From Kalaharituber pfeilii (taxonomy: Eukaryota; Ascomycota; Pezizomycetes; Pezizales; Pezizaceae), in assembly GCA_015179045.1 (NCBI GenBank), contig WHUZ01000004.1, forward strand, positions 744,001 to 808,000: DNA of 64,000 nt, given 5' to 3'. Of the stretch, positions 10,637-21,535 are shown one piece after another. The notes under the pieces were generated by a model that saw only the letters and a program-made list of their open reading frames with translations, searched no databases and was not told the origin of the DNA. Each line of letters starts with the position of its first letter. Within the stretch, counting starts at the first letter, position 1. The translations under genes and the position numbers were made by a program.

Positions 10637-11666
10637 GTGACATTTAAGCCGACTGCGGTTCTCAACACATTTAGCTCATAAGTTTTACCCTTCTCAGGAT
10701 TTTTTAAATATGGGCTGGCATAGTGGCAATAGTCTCATGAGCATATAAGAGAGAGGCAACAGACATTGTTGTTTGTTCTTCTTATACGTTGTGTGAGGTA
10801 AGGCAATATGAAGAGAGCAATAGTTAGTGGTGGGACAGTGTGAGATGCTGTGGCATTCCAATTTTTCGACGAAAATTCGTCGAGTAACAATATATTAAAA
10901 AAAAAAAAAAAAAAAAGAGAATTTGGGATTTCAATTTATCCCTGCACTCCGAGTATGGGTTGTATGTACTAGTAGATAACGGTCACTTGTATAGTTTAGC
11001 ATCACTTATCCCGGCTTCTGTCCAGTCAGAAAGTGACTAGACAGAGACACTCCGGAGACATTCCGATTTCAACACTCAAATCACAACTAAAAGAAATAGA
11101 TAAAATTAGTTTTGTGCTATCCAATGATAACTTAGTGAATGAAAAATAATTCTATAGAGCAATACCTATTTATTTAATTTTTTGTACTAGTGATTTGAAA
11201 GTCAAAGTTGAGAAGATTTATATGAGAATCGGTCAGATTGTCCACCTTTAATAACTACTTAATATGGTATAGTATGAAGAGATCTAACCCAAAAGGGACA
11301 TAGCTAACCTAAAATAGAATAGTATATATACTTCTCCTATGTATTCTCTTTTACCACTTCATTTTTATTTGGTACTTGTCTATGACCTTTATACATATAT
11401 GAACGAAACTCCTTAGTACCATAAGTTAATCCTTCACTATATGCATCATAATTAATTCCTTAATTCAAGTGATAGAGGCTGAACAGCTTAAAATGACCAA
11501 TATGTGAAACCGATGCAACAGGTATTAAGTATGCAAGTATAGGGGAGCAGCAAACAACCAGCGTTGGATTGGTACTGTAGGGCGGGGGGTAGCAGTGGAA
11601 GAAAATCGCAGTGACAGCATGAAAGAAGAGGCAGAACAGTGTATGCAACTACTATATAACTAGCGC

Positions 11667-12594
11667 TTAGTCATCAAAGCAAATGTCCGTCCTCCTATGT
11701 ACAGGAATTTCCCGGTACCCCACTTGATGGAAGGTAAAGCCGACAAGCCTAAGCTTGAGAGATTGAAGCTCTGCCTTAGTCCATCCCTTCAGAGTGAGCC
11801 CCTGAGAGCGATCATCAGAGGAGTCTTGGGTTGATAAGGAGATTGGACATTCCGATGGTTCCAACCTTAGAACTCCAATGATGCGCTTCACTCCTGCTTC
11901 ATCTGCTGATGACAGCAGGGGTTTAACCTCAGTTGGCTGCCGGGCTGATACGGGAGTCTCCTGGACAGCCTTTATTGCCCTGAAGGTAGGAATGCGGTAG
12001 CCATTTGGGTCATAAGGCTGGTATGCTCTTGATATGTTCCCTTGCTCACCGGCCAGGACTCCAATCCAGGCAGAAGATTGCAACTGAGGATCATTCAATA
12101 GCTCCATTGAAAGCCCAGCCAACGGGGTACCGTTCCTGCATTCTAGGCCCAGAGGAAGCACCACAACACGATCCCCAAGGAGCCGTCTCACATAGGGATG
12201 CTCGAGGAGTGGGACAACATTGCTTAGCACAGGGAGTGGGTCCTCTCTTCTGCTAATAGGATCAACAAGGAGCAGCTTCATGATATCTTGGCAGGTAGCA
12301 TGATAGTAATGAAGGCCATCCTTAAGAGCATCCTGCAAAAGGTGTTCCAGAACATGGTTGATTACCTCTGTTGGTAGATCAGCCAAGCTGACCCTAGCCT
12401 CCCTGTCTTGGTTAGCGCGAGCGTGGTGGTGGCTGAGGATGAATGGCACGGCTTGATCGACGTAAGATATAAAGGCGTGTAGGCCCTTGATTAATGAGAA
12501 TATAAGTTACTGGAATACCCCAATACAATGTGTGCTCGGGGGGTAACCAATAAGGATGCACCCGCGTACCTACAACTGTTGGGCGATCCATCAT
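11667..12594 (-). pseudogene. F-box-like gene copy 2, frameshifted
   Basis: The same gene as 4009-4935 in the right arm. A small insertion near 12497-12501 (GAGAATATAAG where the left copy has GAGATATAAG) breaks the frame after about 30 residues. This leaves a short N-terminal frame (12412-12594) and a 260-residue frame (11667-12449) that keeps LADLPTEV and the C-terminal DICFDD. The sequence is otherwise almost identical to copy 1. A shorter protein from the internal start is possible but not supported by anything visible. Confidence 0.7.
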
Positions 12595-13338
12595 ACACAG
12601 TTCAAGGTGGCGTGATTCCTCGCGTTCAATAAGTTGCGGCGTGCTTGTTTGTGTAAAGGGCTTAATAACCTCACTACAAGTTGTCTGTGGAAGGAGTAGT
12701 AGCTGAGTGTGGAAGACGGTAGCGTGGATGATTGATTAAGCCCACTTGGAGCGAAAGTGGTGATTATATATGTACCTATCCAACCCGGCCATATGGCCAT
12801 GTTCTTCAAAAGCGTGGGGCCATGCTGGCATGGCTAATTGGCCATATTCATAACAATGCATGGCCGTGTTCATGGCTGAGAATTATTCTTACTGGCCATG
12901 GATAGCTCGTGCATGAAATACAGTTTCAAGTTATAATCACAAGGTATTCGGCCATGATAATGTTAACTACATACATCATCTGCGTATATCAACATGCATA
13001 AGTATATACTTATCTCAGCCTATTCATGCCGATGCGTAACAGAAGTAGTAGCTTCTACGTTACCTGAACTCTGAAGTTACAGGTACTGAAGTAGAGTTCA
13101 TGAGTATGCATTGAATTTCGTATCAAGATCTTGTATATACCTTTTTCACAGTCATCTCATTGCGCAATTTCTTTATATCAGTACTCGCATGCCGCCCTAT
13201 GGGCGAGGGGTTAAGTACATAAAAGATAATAATGGAGATGTGACATATGATAACGACATTCCTCGGCCTGCCCTGCCATGGCGGACAGCTGCAAGCGGGA
13301 TTACGTGTTGTCAAGTACTACATATAGTAAGTAAGAGA

Positions 13339-13568
13339 GGAAAAGAAAGGCGGAGAATGGGGAGGAGTATGACGTTTTAGAGAATTTCTTCGCTGGGGTC
13401 AAGTTCTAGAAGGTAGGAGAGCGCGGGGTCAAGTTCTAGAAGCTAGGAGAGCGGGGGCGACGGCGCGTGGGGGCCATGTACGTAGAGAGTTAGTTTAGCC
13501 TGTCTCCGGGCTATGAGGGCTTGCCCAGGGACCCTGCCATGGCCAAGTGCTACAAGCGGGGTTATGTG

Positions 13569-13600
<32 letters not shown>
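13339..13600 (+). mobile_element. Mirror copy of truncated Tad1-like LINE
   Basis: The inverted duplicate of 3004-3265, with the poly-A at about 13571-13600 now on the plus strand and the same 13 bp duplication in inverse form (AGTAAGTAAGAGA). The type-B copy at 13837-13902 is likewise the mirror of 2702-2767. Confidence 0.85.
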
Positions 13601-13605
<5 letters not shown>

Positions 13606-14838
13606 GTAAGAGAGACGATATCTGCGCGCGCGGTCACGAGACAAACTTGCAGATAGTTGCCTGGGAATCACGGAACCACACTACGCGATCCCTCTGTCCT
13701 TCCCAAACACTCTAGTTCCTCACCAGGTTTGATGGGATTTGATAATGCGCTTCGGGTAGAGCCGATTGCAATGGAGAATGCAGAATTGCAGAAATGGCCG
13801 GGGGGTCATTTTTTATTATTATTATTATTATTTCTCTTTTTTTTTTTTTTTTTTTTTAATCTCTACTCGCTTGCCGCCCCTGTGGGCTATGGTGAGTTTT
13901 TTTTATTTCTCCATATCGGTCTTGGCCACCTTTCCAGCACATTAACCGCCCACGTTGGAACCCTCGGGCCTGGCCATCCCTCCATCCAGTACGCTGCCGT
14001 CTTCCCCCACCGCCTTCCCCGCACAGTCTGCAATCTACCCCCGCCGCTTTTCCCTACTGTATCCTCTTCACCCAGCCCTCTTCCCTGTCAGCAGATAGGT
14101 GAGCCCGCTACCTCGCTCTCTGTCACTTTGAACCCCACCGGTGCACCGCTGCCTCCCTCTCTGCTTTTGGCCCGCTGTCTAACATCTCACATACCCCTCG
14201 TCCTAGCAAGCCCCTGACCTTTGCTGCCCTCTTTGCCCTCCAATTCTATTTAAATATACCTTACATTTTACTAGCCTCCTCCCCAGGCTGTTTTTAGTCC
14301 TGGGGCACGTGACACACTAGTAATCTGGTTAGTAAGCAAAATTATTTTGAGCGAGTTGAGAGCTTAAATTTTTGGGGTTTATTGTATTTACAGTTCTTGG
14401 CAAGTCACATGATCAGCTAGTTACCTAATCGCAGGCTTCTTCCAACGCCTGGGGACGAAGCTAACATTTTACCCACTATATAGATCACATTTCATCATTA
14501 AATATCGCCAGAGAATACTACTGTTCCCGCTAAACCCTGAACTATTACCCTCAACCATCCCAATACTATCTATTCAATACGATCATCATGACCCAAGGCC
14601 AATGGCAAAGTGATGTATCGCACATGTTCATAGGTGGTGCCATTGTCGTTGGTGATCGAATTAATGCGCCATCACGTACTCAACTACTGGGGGTCTAATT
14701 GTTAAATTACCCCATCATGTCTGAGTACGATAGCGAGTTTGAGCGTGAGTATGTAACGAGCCTCCAAATCATAAACACAGTAACTCGTGGCAACATTAGA
14801 AGTATTGGACTACCCGCATACCCTTTATCCTACTTTGC

Positions 14839-16357
14839 CTACACTGCCTGCCTGTCTGGTTTTCTGATCCCTTCAATCCTGCACTTCCCACACACACACA
14901 TACACGCCCCACTACCTCCACCCTCCCTCCACTAATCTCCTAACAATGTCCACCACCTCCCGTTCCTTGTCTCCCCCGCCAATACCCACATATCCACCGC
15001 CACCACCGCCGCCCTCATCCGCTCCCCCCTTTCCCAAATTCGCAAACCGCTCATATAGAGCGCCATCCAGCAGCCGCCTCAGCATGCCGACGAGCACGCC
15101 GATACGGCCCCATCCCCGAAGACGGATCCAGCCGTCAATGGACATGCCGCGGCCGTGGTAATCGAGGGCGAGGGCGCCGGCAAGGAGCAGCAGCGGGTAT
15201 GGTGGGGTGGGGATAAGCTCGCGGATGAAGATCCTCCCTCCACCACCACTACCACCACCACCACCGCCACCTCCGCCTCCTCCGCCTCCACCTCCACCAC
15301 CACCTCCTCCTCCACCCGCACCGGCACCCATAGGACTGGGAGTGGGCTTGGTCTCTGTGGCGTTCGTGGTTGCGGCTGTGCCGGTCCCGAAGCCGGCCTT
15401 GGTAAAGTACGACAGAAAACAAGAATTTTGCGTAAAGGATTGAGCGTCAAACAGCGTCGATGAAGGGTGTATAAACACGCGCCCAGAAAACCCGGGGGAG
15501 GACTGCACAAAGTACTTTATGGTCTTGGCTTCCGGGTCCACCGCCAGAGTGCCCGTGGACAAAGTAGCGTATTTGGTTGGGGGGAGCACGATGCGGGCGA
15601 TAGAGGGAGAAAAGGATGCGGCGAGGAGGGCGCGGAGGAGGGAGTTAGATGGCGGTGGGGGTTCGAGGGGGGCTGCTGGTGCGGCCCCTGGTGGAGTGGC
15701 CACTCGAGGAGGCTCAGGTTCCTGGTCGAGCAAGATGAGGTTTTCTTCGCCGTCGATTAGTGCAAATGGAGATGGACGTGGTGGGGGGGAACGGCGTTGA
15801 TATTAGTTGTGGTTAAGGAAGAGTTTGCAGGGACGGGGGTTCATATGTGAGAGGGATTAATCCGGATTCCTTGAGAGAGGAGAGTAGTTGGTACCTCGTG
15901 GAGGCGATGTCGAGAAGAGCGTGGTGAGACAGAAAGTTGTTTTCGCACCAGATTTTGAGGTTCGTGGTGGTGGTGCCGGTCGAGCGGAAGATGGACCAGG
16001 TCATGTAGGCGTAGAGGTCGCAGAGGACGTCACCTTCGGCGGGGGCGAATTTGGTGCGGGCGCTGTTGGGGATAAGGCGGGGGGGTGTCAGTGAGGAGGG
16101 TAGGTAGAAGGGGAGATGAGTTATAGGGAGGAGAATGAGGGGGTATACAGTTTTGCTTCTTTCCGCTTGTCGATGGGGGACACGAAGGGGGATTTGGTAG
16201 ACAAGATAGCCGCAATGGTGAGACATGGTTCTATGCAGTTGAAGATGATGCCATAAATCAGAAGCTTTGCACATTTCAGATCCGCGGGTATCATTGCCTG
16301 TACAACGACAGTGAAATCAGCAAAACATCATACAGGGTTTAGGATAGTTCTTTACCA
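14839..16357 (-). pseudogene. Truncated inverted copy of the DEAH helicase 3' region
   Basis: It corresponds to positions from intron 1 (218) to the stop (1765) of the left gene. It lacks all conserved helicase exons upstream of intron 1. A one-base homopolymer difference near 15790 (seven G versus eight) puts exon 3 out of frame. The glycine tract at about 15235-15325 is shorter than in the left copy. No promoter or start context is visible, so it is a non-functional by-product of the inverted duplication. Confidence 0.85.
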
Positions 16358-16390
16358 GGTGGCTGAAGCGGAATTAGCTAAACTTCGAGC

Positions 16391-17150
16391 TATGGTGGAG
16401 TGCACCTATAAGGGACCACTTATAGCCACCACGTTTGAAGTGCTACTATATTATCAAACCACATCTGATTGAAACCTAAAGGACATTAATACGTACTATT
16501 TTGTCTGCTCTACATTTTGATGTCCTCTATCAAAAAAAAAAATAATTAATGAGTATGTAGAAGCAGATTGAAAAGGAGGCACTTTGTATGGGAGAGCTGA
16601 AAAATGCAACGCGCCAAGAATGCTAGATCAGTACTAGTACAAGAAATCCTTACTATATTTGGAAATGATCTACATATTCCTTTGTCACTACCATAGCGAT
16701 ATGCATGCATAATAGGTAAACATTTATATAAAATGATTACCATATCAGAAACAGACTCAAGGCTGCATGAAATTGTCAATCATAATGCTTCAAAGTTATA
16801 CTCACAATGATCATTAGTATAGCATTTTGCAGCTGCTCCAAAAAAAATTTATTAGAGTTTAGCTCACAATAAAACACTGATAGAATAATACTAAATGTCC
16901 ATGAGCTTCAGGTTGTCCAATCTCTCTAGTGCAAAGATAAGATGCCAAATGTGAGTGTATTGTAGCCGGGGCCTGACGGTGCCAGAAAGTGGACCGAGGC
17001 CAACTGAGGAGCCTGTGTCTAGGATACCCCCCCCCCTCTTCCCCTCCCCCCACATAACAAAAAAAAAAAAAAAAAAAAAAAAAAATAGGTGTATTAGTCA
17101 GCGCGCAACGGAATGTAACAAGTGGTCCCTTATAGGTGCACTCCACCATA
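16391..17150. mobile_element. Tc1/mariner-type MITE with 28-bp TIRs and TA duplication
   Basis: Termini are TA-TGGTGGAGTGCACCTATAAG at the left and its exact reverse complement at the right, each continuing to GGGACCACT. The flanking dinucleotides are TA/TA. It carries no transposase. A decayed relative is visible at about 50315-50600. The element holds a secondary poly-A insertion (16966-17085). Confidence 0.85.
16966..17085 (+). mobile_element. Poly-A tailed retroposon inside the MITE
   Basis: A body of about 95 bp starts TAGCCGGGGCCTGACGGTGC, continues with a C-rich stretch and ends in a long poly-A. Short direct repeats GTGTATT flank it (about 16957-16963 and 17089-17095). It resembles neither type A nor type B tails, so it may be a SINE or a retroposed RNA. 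Confidence 0.5.
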
Positions 17151-17397
17151 TTCAAAAGCACGATGATATTGCTGACAATCACACTCAGGATGTTATTGTG
17201 CTGCGCTCACATAGAAAGGTGGATGACGCACTGGAGTTAGCTGAAGAGATACAGTACCTAGACAAAATTGTATGCCACCCCCCTCACTATACAATAATAG
17301 GAAAAACGCATATGCACTGCATTGACCCCTGTAAATGCAACAGAAAGAGATCACCTTTGCATTATCATATGATACTGGACAAGAATACTGTAACTGA

Positions 17398-17533
17398 TCT
17401 GGTAAACGCAGAGAGTTACCGTCCACCAGGTCAAAAAGACACTTGACTAGCAATATTCGCTAGTCCTCTGTGTAGCTCATATAGCACTTATTTATGCGAC
17501 TGCGATGCCGTTCCGGCTGTCGCATATCGCTTG
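17398..17533 (-). repeat. Truncated TRIM LTR
   Basis: This matches part of the LTR at 9501-9737 (GGTAAACGCAGAGAGTTACC, then CTTGACTAGCAATATTCGCT) and is cut after TCGCATATCGCTTGCATA. No TSD is seen. Confidence 0.75.
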
Positions 17534-17908
17534 CATAAGTCTACAATAACTATACTACTAGACAGAAAAATAAGTATTTGGACAGGGGACAAATGCATAT
17601 TTATGCGCCATGCAGTATTCGGCAGAAATTAGCATATTTTCGTATGCTTGGCTGGTGATAGCCATAAGACAGTCCAAATTTCGTGATAGGGTGTCCAAAT
17701 TCATTATGTAAGAAAGTATTTGGACAGCTGACGTGATAAAATTTAGCAGCTGACATACCGTATTCACTCACTTAAGAGGTAAAACACAAACGCGCACTAT
17801 GGCGGTCTTGAGTCCTGTCTGTTATATTATCTGGAAGGTCCATCATTTCTAAAATATTTGTTACTATAGAATATATACTAGTACTTGAATATAAAGTGTG
17901 ATACATAC

Positions 17909-17976
17909 GTTTTTCTTTCTTTTTTTATATCATTACTCGTATGCTACCCTGTGGGCTATGGTGAGGATTTAGGTAT
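17909..17976 (-). mobile_element. Type-B micro-retroposon with TSD
   Basis: An imperfect poly-T run, then ATATCATTACTCGTATGCTA and a CCATAGCCCACAGGG block on the minus strand. It is flanked by an 11 bp duplication GTGATACATAC at 17898-17908 and 17977-17987. This is one of the longest copies of the family. Confidence 0.85.
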
Positions 17977-18124
17977 GTGATACATACTTGACTAAAGTCA
18001 TAGGCCGCTGCTGTTTAAAATTCTAGATATATAGAAGATTCTACTCATTTAAATACTCAAACAATCTGGTAAATGCTGGCCTTAATTTACCTAGATAGCT
18101 GTGGAGGGATTCGTTTAATTGGCT

Positions 18125-18285
18125 TAAACCTGCCTGAGTAGCCTGGGCTGGCCTGAATAGTCTGGACTGGCTAGAGTCTGGGCACGAGAACAGGACTAGC
18201 CTAGTTGGCCCAGGCCTGGACCAGCCTAGTTGGCCTGGATGGCCAGATCCAGAATTTTATAGTCTAGGCCAGTCCAGGATGGCCT
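18125..18285. repeat. Diverged GGCC-rich minisatellite
   Basis: Repeated GGCCTGG/CCAGGCC words with spacing near 19 bp (for example CTGGGCTGGCCTGAATAGTC and GGCCCAGGCCTGGACCAGCC). It is related to arrays at 27613-27715, 28262-28370 and 57497-58440. Confidence 0.6.
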
Positions 18286-18365
18286 ATTGAATTTACTGAC
18301 ATTACTTGGTAATTTCTTTTCCTTCTTCGCCTTTGTTATTTCCTCATATACTTAATCTTACTATA

Positions 18366-18415
18366 GTCCCACATGGCAGCATGTGAATAATGATAAAAAA
18401 AAAACAAAAAAAAAC
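18366..18415 (+). mobile_element. Type-B micro-retroposon with TSD
   Basis: The core GTCCCACATGGCAGCATGTG is followed by AATAATGAT and an A-rich tail. It is flanked by a 9 bp duplication CTTACTATA at 18357-18365 and 18416-18424. Confidence 0.8.
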
Positions 18416-18441
18416 CTTACTATAGCAGAAGTGGAGCATAG

Positions 18442-18502
18442 TTGTTTTTCGTGTCCAGACTCTCTTTGCATGCTTAAATAAGAGAGTCTGGGTACGAAAA
18501 CA
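18442..18502. repeat. 61-bp dispersed hairpin element
   Basis: The arms TTTTTCGTGTCCAGACTCTC and GAGAGTCTGGGTACGAAAAC form an imperfect hairpin with the loop TTTGCATGCTTAAATAA. Similar units lie at 34915-34985, 38917-38979 and 44553-44617. The possible 8 bp flanks GAGCATAG/GAGCATGG differ at one base. Confidence 0.6.
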
Positions 18503-19341
18503 GAGCATGGTATGCTATTTTACTGTGTATCTTTATTCCTTTATTTTGTAGTTAGTCTTATCATAGCCCAAAGAGTAGTATACAAGTAATGATATACGGG
18601 GTCACTGCATGGAAGAAGCAAAAATGCAATGTGGTCTGGCAGGTGATAATTCTCTGCGTTTACCACCTCCATTACAGAGTAGAGATAATAGAGAAGCTGG
18701 AGATTTTAGCAGCCAGAGGGTTCTGGCATGAGACTACTGGAGATTAGCCCTGCATTCCTGTACTTAGTAATACTAGGTGAGGCCGTCAGTTGCCGTCCTG
18801 ATTAGGCAACGTTCCCTAGGAATGGGGGCCCTATGCGAAGTCAAATAAATGTTCCGGAGGCGTGACTGGCAGAGTGATGGTAATACTATATGTGCTGGTG
18901 GAGGGGGGGTGCGGCAGAGAGGAGGGTGTGGTAGAGAGCGGTGCGCGGTAAAGGAGCGGGGTTTAAGCTTTTTTTTCTTTTTTAACTTCTTCGAACTGAC
19001 CTGCGCCTTGGTCGAAGTGGAAAGCTGTGGTCTCCAGTGATGGAGGTAACCAAAAGCGCCATGGAGAGGTGTAGAATTGAGGGCCCCGGTTCAATTCTGA
19101 GCTGGGGAAGAGGGTTGTCCAGCATCTCTCCGAGATGGACTGTAATGCTCCGGTTCCAGCAATGATCTCTTGGGAGTTAGTATTTACCGTAAAATCTCTT
19201 AGCAAGTCAGAAATTCTAATGATGAACAATTGGGAGCTGGAACCGGGGTAACTTGTTTTTATTTTTCACATATCTGTTTTTTTTCCTAGCATTTTGACAT
19301 TGCTTCTTCAAGTTACTCTCAAAGTCTCAACTAATATCTAT
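18503..19341. other. Element 3' region without recognised gene
   Basis: This contains an old type-B core at 18548-18595, a G-rich stretch (18895-18935) and a segment near 19075-19100 with GGTTCAATTCT resembling a tRNA/pol III B box. No convincing A box, CTRR terminus or coding sequence was found. Confidence 0.4.
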
Positions 19342-21330
19342 CTATACATGAAGTGCTATATCTATTGAATCTAACCTCCTCTCCTCCGCTATTCTTGCTG
19401 TGGTATTTTTTAGTATAGTAATACTTGAAAGACGATTAAATGGAACAGAACTTAAAAAGGCCAAATCCTGCAAACATTTGACTCGAGATAGTGCAACAAA
19501 TGTTAAGCCCGACTGATTTTCTTTTAAACCTAACTCTACTACCACTTTTGGCAATGTGAGTCCCTGAGACTTGTGAATAGTTAGGGCCCATGCCAAAACC
19601 AATGGAAATTGTTTTCTAGAATACGAATGTCCATTGTATTCAAAGCAGCTAGTGAAAGAAGCTATTGGTATTACTCGTGGATATGACTCCATAAATGGTG
19701 GACCTGAATAGTGATCTAATTCTACCAATAAGCAGATAGGAAGTGCTTGACGAGATTCATCAACACTATTTAAAACCAAACCACGAATAGTTCCCATAGC
19801 TCCATTCACAATACCAGCTTGTACTCAGAGGTTTTTTGTTACCATAACTCTAGCTCCAATAGCTAATAGTAATACAGGTGGTAAATCTCCAGCTGCTTCC
19901 GAGTTCAGTTTCTTTATTGTCGATATAATGGCTCGTGGTGCTGAATGTATGGCTAGTGCACGGTATACTGGACAGTGCATAGAAAGTAAGTATTTGGCAT
20001 TCTATGCCTTTACCTCCTTTCTCGTACACATAAGAGCTACAGCTCTATTAAATGTATGCCTGTCCGCTTCACTCATAATATCTAAAACACGAGCCTGAAC
20101 AAATTGTTGCCAGTCATGATGAGTCCATGCTCCATCTCTGGCTCGTAGAAGCATAGATCGAAAATGAATCTGATCCTTTCCTCTTTGACGCATACTGGTT
20201 TGAAGACGAATAAAGGTCGTAAATTGACGATATAGAAAGTAACCTCTATCTTGTAATAACAAGCTAGTAGGATTTCCCTTTCGTCTGGAATCTGGTTTAA
20301 CGTACATCGGAAGATCTCCTACTGGAGGCAGCTGGGCAAAGTCTCCCATCAATATGATATGAACACCACCAAATATCACACCTTGACGGTCTGGGAATGC
20401 TATTCCAAGTCTTCGATCAATCCGAGCTAGAAAAGCCTGTCCAATCATTGACATTTCATCAATAATGATAATTTTCGTATGTTGACATTTATTTTGAAGA
20501 GTAGTTGCAGCAGCTGGTGTAATATTATCATCGTTACCTATTAGACTCATTTGTAAGGTCCCATGGATAGTAGATCCATTAACATTATGAGCTGCACATC
20601 CAGTATATGCTAGAACAGGTACTACCTCTTCGATTAACCTTTCAGGTGGAAGAGTAAGTGAGATTGCATATCTTAAAGCATTAATAAGATAAGACTTTCC
20701 AGCTCCTGCTGTTCCAGCTACAATCATCAAAAGTTGAGAAGTAGTAGCATCATCCCGGTGGTTCCAATGGTTCATAATTTTGTCGAAGGCAATTCGCTGT
20801 TCTATGTTGAGTATTTGAGGTAATACCTCAGGAAGATTTATTGTAACTGGAGTAACTTGTTTTGTCTCCTGTATCCAGCTAGCACCATGTACCACATTTG
20901 TATATCCACTAAAGATATTGAGATCACAATTCCAATCATAGTTGATATCTTCAGCTCGGTGACCCAGATGACTGATAGCAATATCTAGTTGATCTTGTTG
21001 ATCATTAGTAAGTATATTTTGACCGTGGGGACATATGCCAGCTATATCCATCCAATCTTCTGTTTCTAATTCTTCCTCCTGTAGTTGATTGCCTTCCAGA
21101 TCTGAGTCATGTCTATGATCCAAATTGGCAATACCATGATAGCCACTTATTAGAGTACGGACTGTAGCTGGTAGCAAAGGAAGGAAAAATTGTAATCGTG
21201 TACACCAGTCTATAGTATCAAGATTATCACTGGCTAAATCTTCCTCAATACCCGTTATATATGCTACAGTCCTGAAAGGAATATATTTGAGTAATATTAC
21301 ACGACAAAATAGAATATTTGTTGCATCCAC
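19342..21330 (-). pseudogene. PIF1-like helicase domain of a Helitron, broken
   Basis: The minus-strand frame 20002-21330 has Walker A GTAGAGKSYL, Walker B IIIDEMSMIGQ and the PIF1 signature GDFAQLPPVGD. The C-terminal motifs continue in 19342-19809 (HKSQGLTLPKVVVEL and FVALSRVK). A stop near 19826 separates the two parts, in the position where the family usually has NLWV, so TGG to TGA is likely. A further stop near 21356 interrupts the link to the Rep part. PIF1-type helicases unwind DNA 5' to 3' and in Helitrons are fused to Rep for rolling-circle transposition. Confidence 0.85.
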
Positions 21331-21485
21331 TGGAGGGTCAGGAATTGTTCGAATAACTCAACTTTTTCGATTTCGATTTGATGTTGCTATCCATCTCTCA
21401 TTACGATAAGTATATGATTGAAGCAAATCATGAAGGCAGATATCTTCTAGCTCTGGGTCACGACCAATATATCTTTCTAAAATAC

Positions 21486-21535
21486 TTTTTTTTATATCAG
21501 TACTTATATATCATTTTCAGGGTAAGAACTATTGG
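21486..21535 (-). mobile_element. Diverged type-B micro-retroposon between Rep and helicase
   Basis: A short poly-T run and ATATCAGTACTTATATATCA with a CCTGAAAA remnant on the minus strand. It is flanked by a 7 bp duplication AAAATAC at 21479-21485 and 21536-21542. It truncates the Rep frame and explains the gap before the helicase frame. Confidence 0.65.

Larger units (their letters stand above)
9830..16358 (-). repeat. Right arm of large inverted repeat (palindrome 1)
   Basis: This is the inverted copy of 216-6790. The outer breakpoint lies at about 16358, where the match to helicase intron 1 stops (CCTGGTAAAG on the minus strand) and different coding-like sequence begins. Internal copies have their own small indels, which shows the arms have begun to diverge. 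Confidence 0.93.
16359..17400 (+). pseudogene. Unrecognised coding sequence split by a MITE
   Basis: Reading 16359-16390 gives VAEAELAKLRAI. After removing the MITE and one TA, the frame continues at 17151 as QKHDDIADNHTQDVIVLRSH and DDALELAEEIQYLDKI. The rejoined frame is open for about 90 codons and looks helical and charged. I do not recognise the family. It is cut on the left by the palindrome breakpoint and on the right by a truncated TRIM LTR, so it is a remnant. Confidence 0.45.

Noticed and set aside
19072..19100. Possible tRNA gene or tRNA-derived SINE from the GGTTCAATTCT B-box-like word
   Set aside because: No matching A box at the right distance and no cloverleaf could be drawn by eye.
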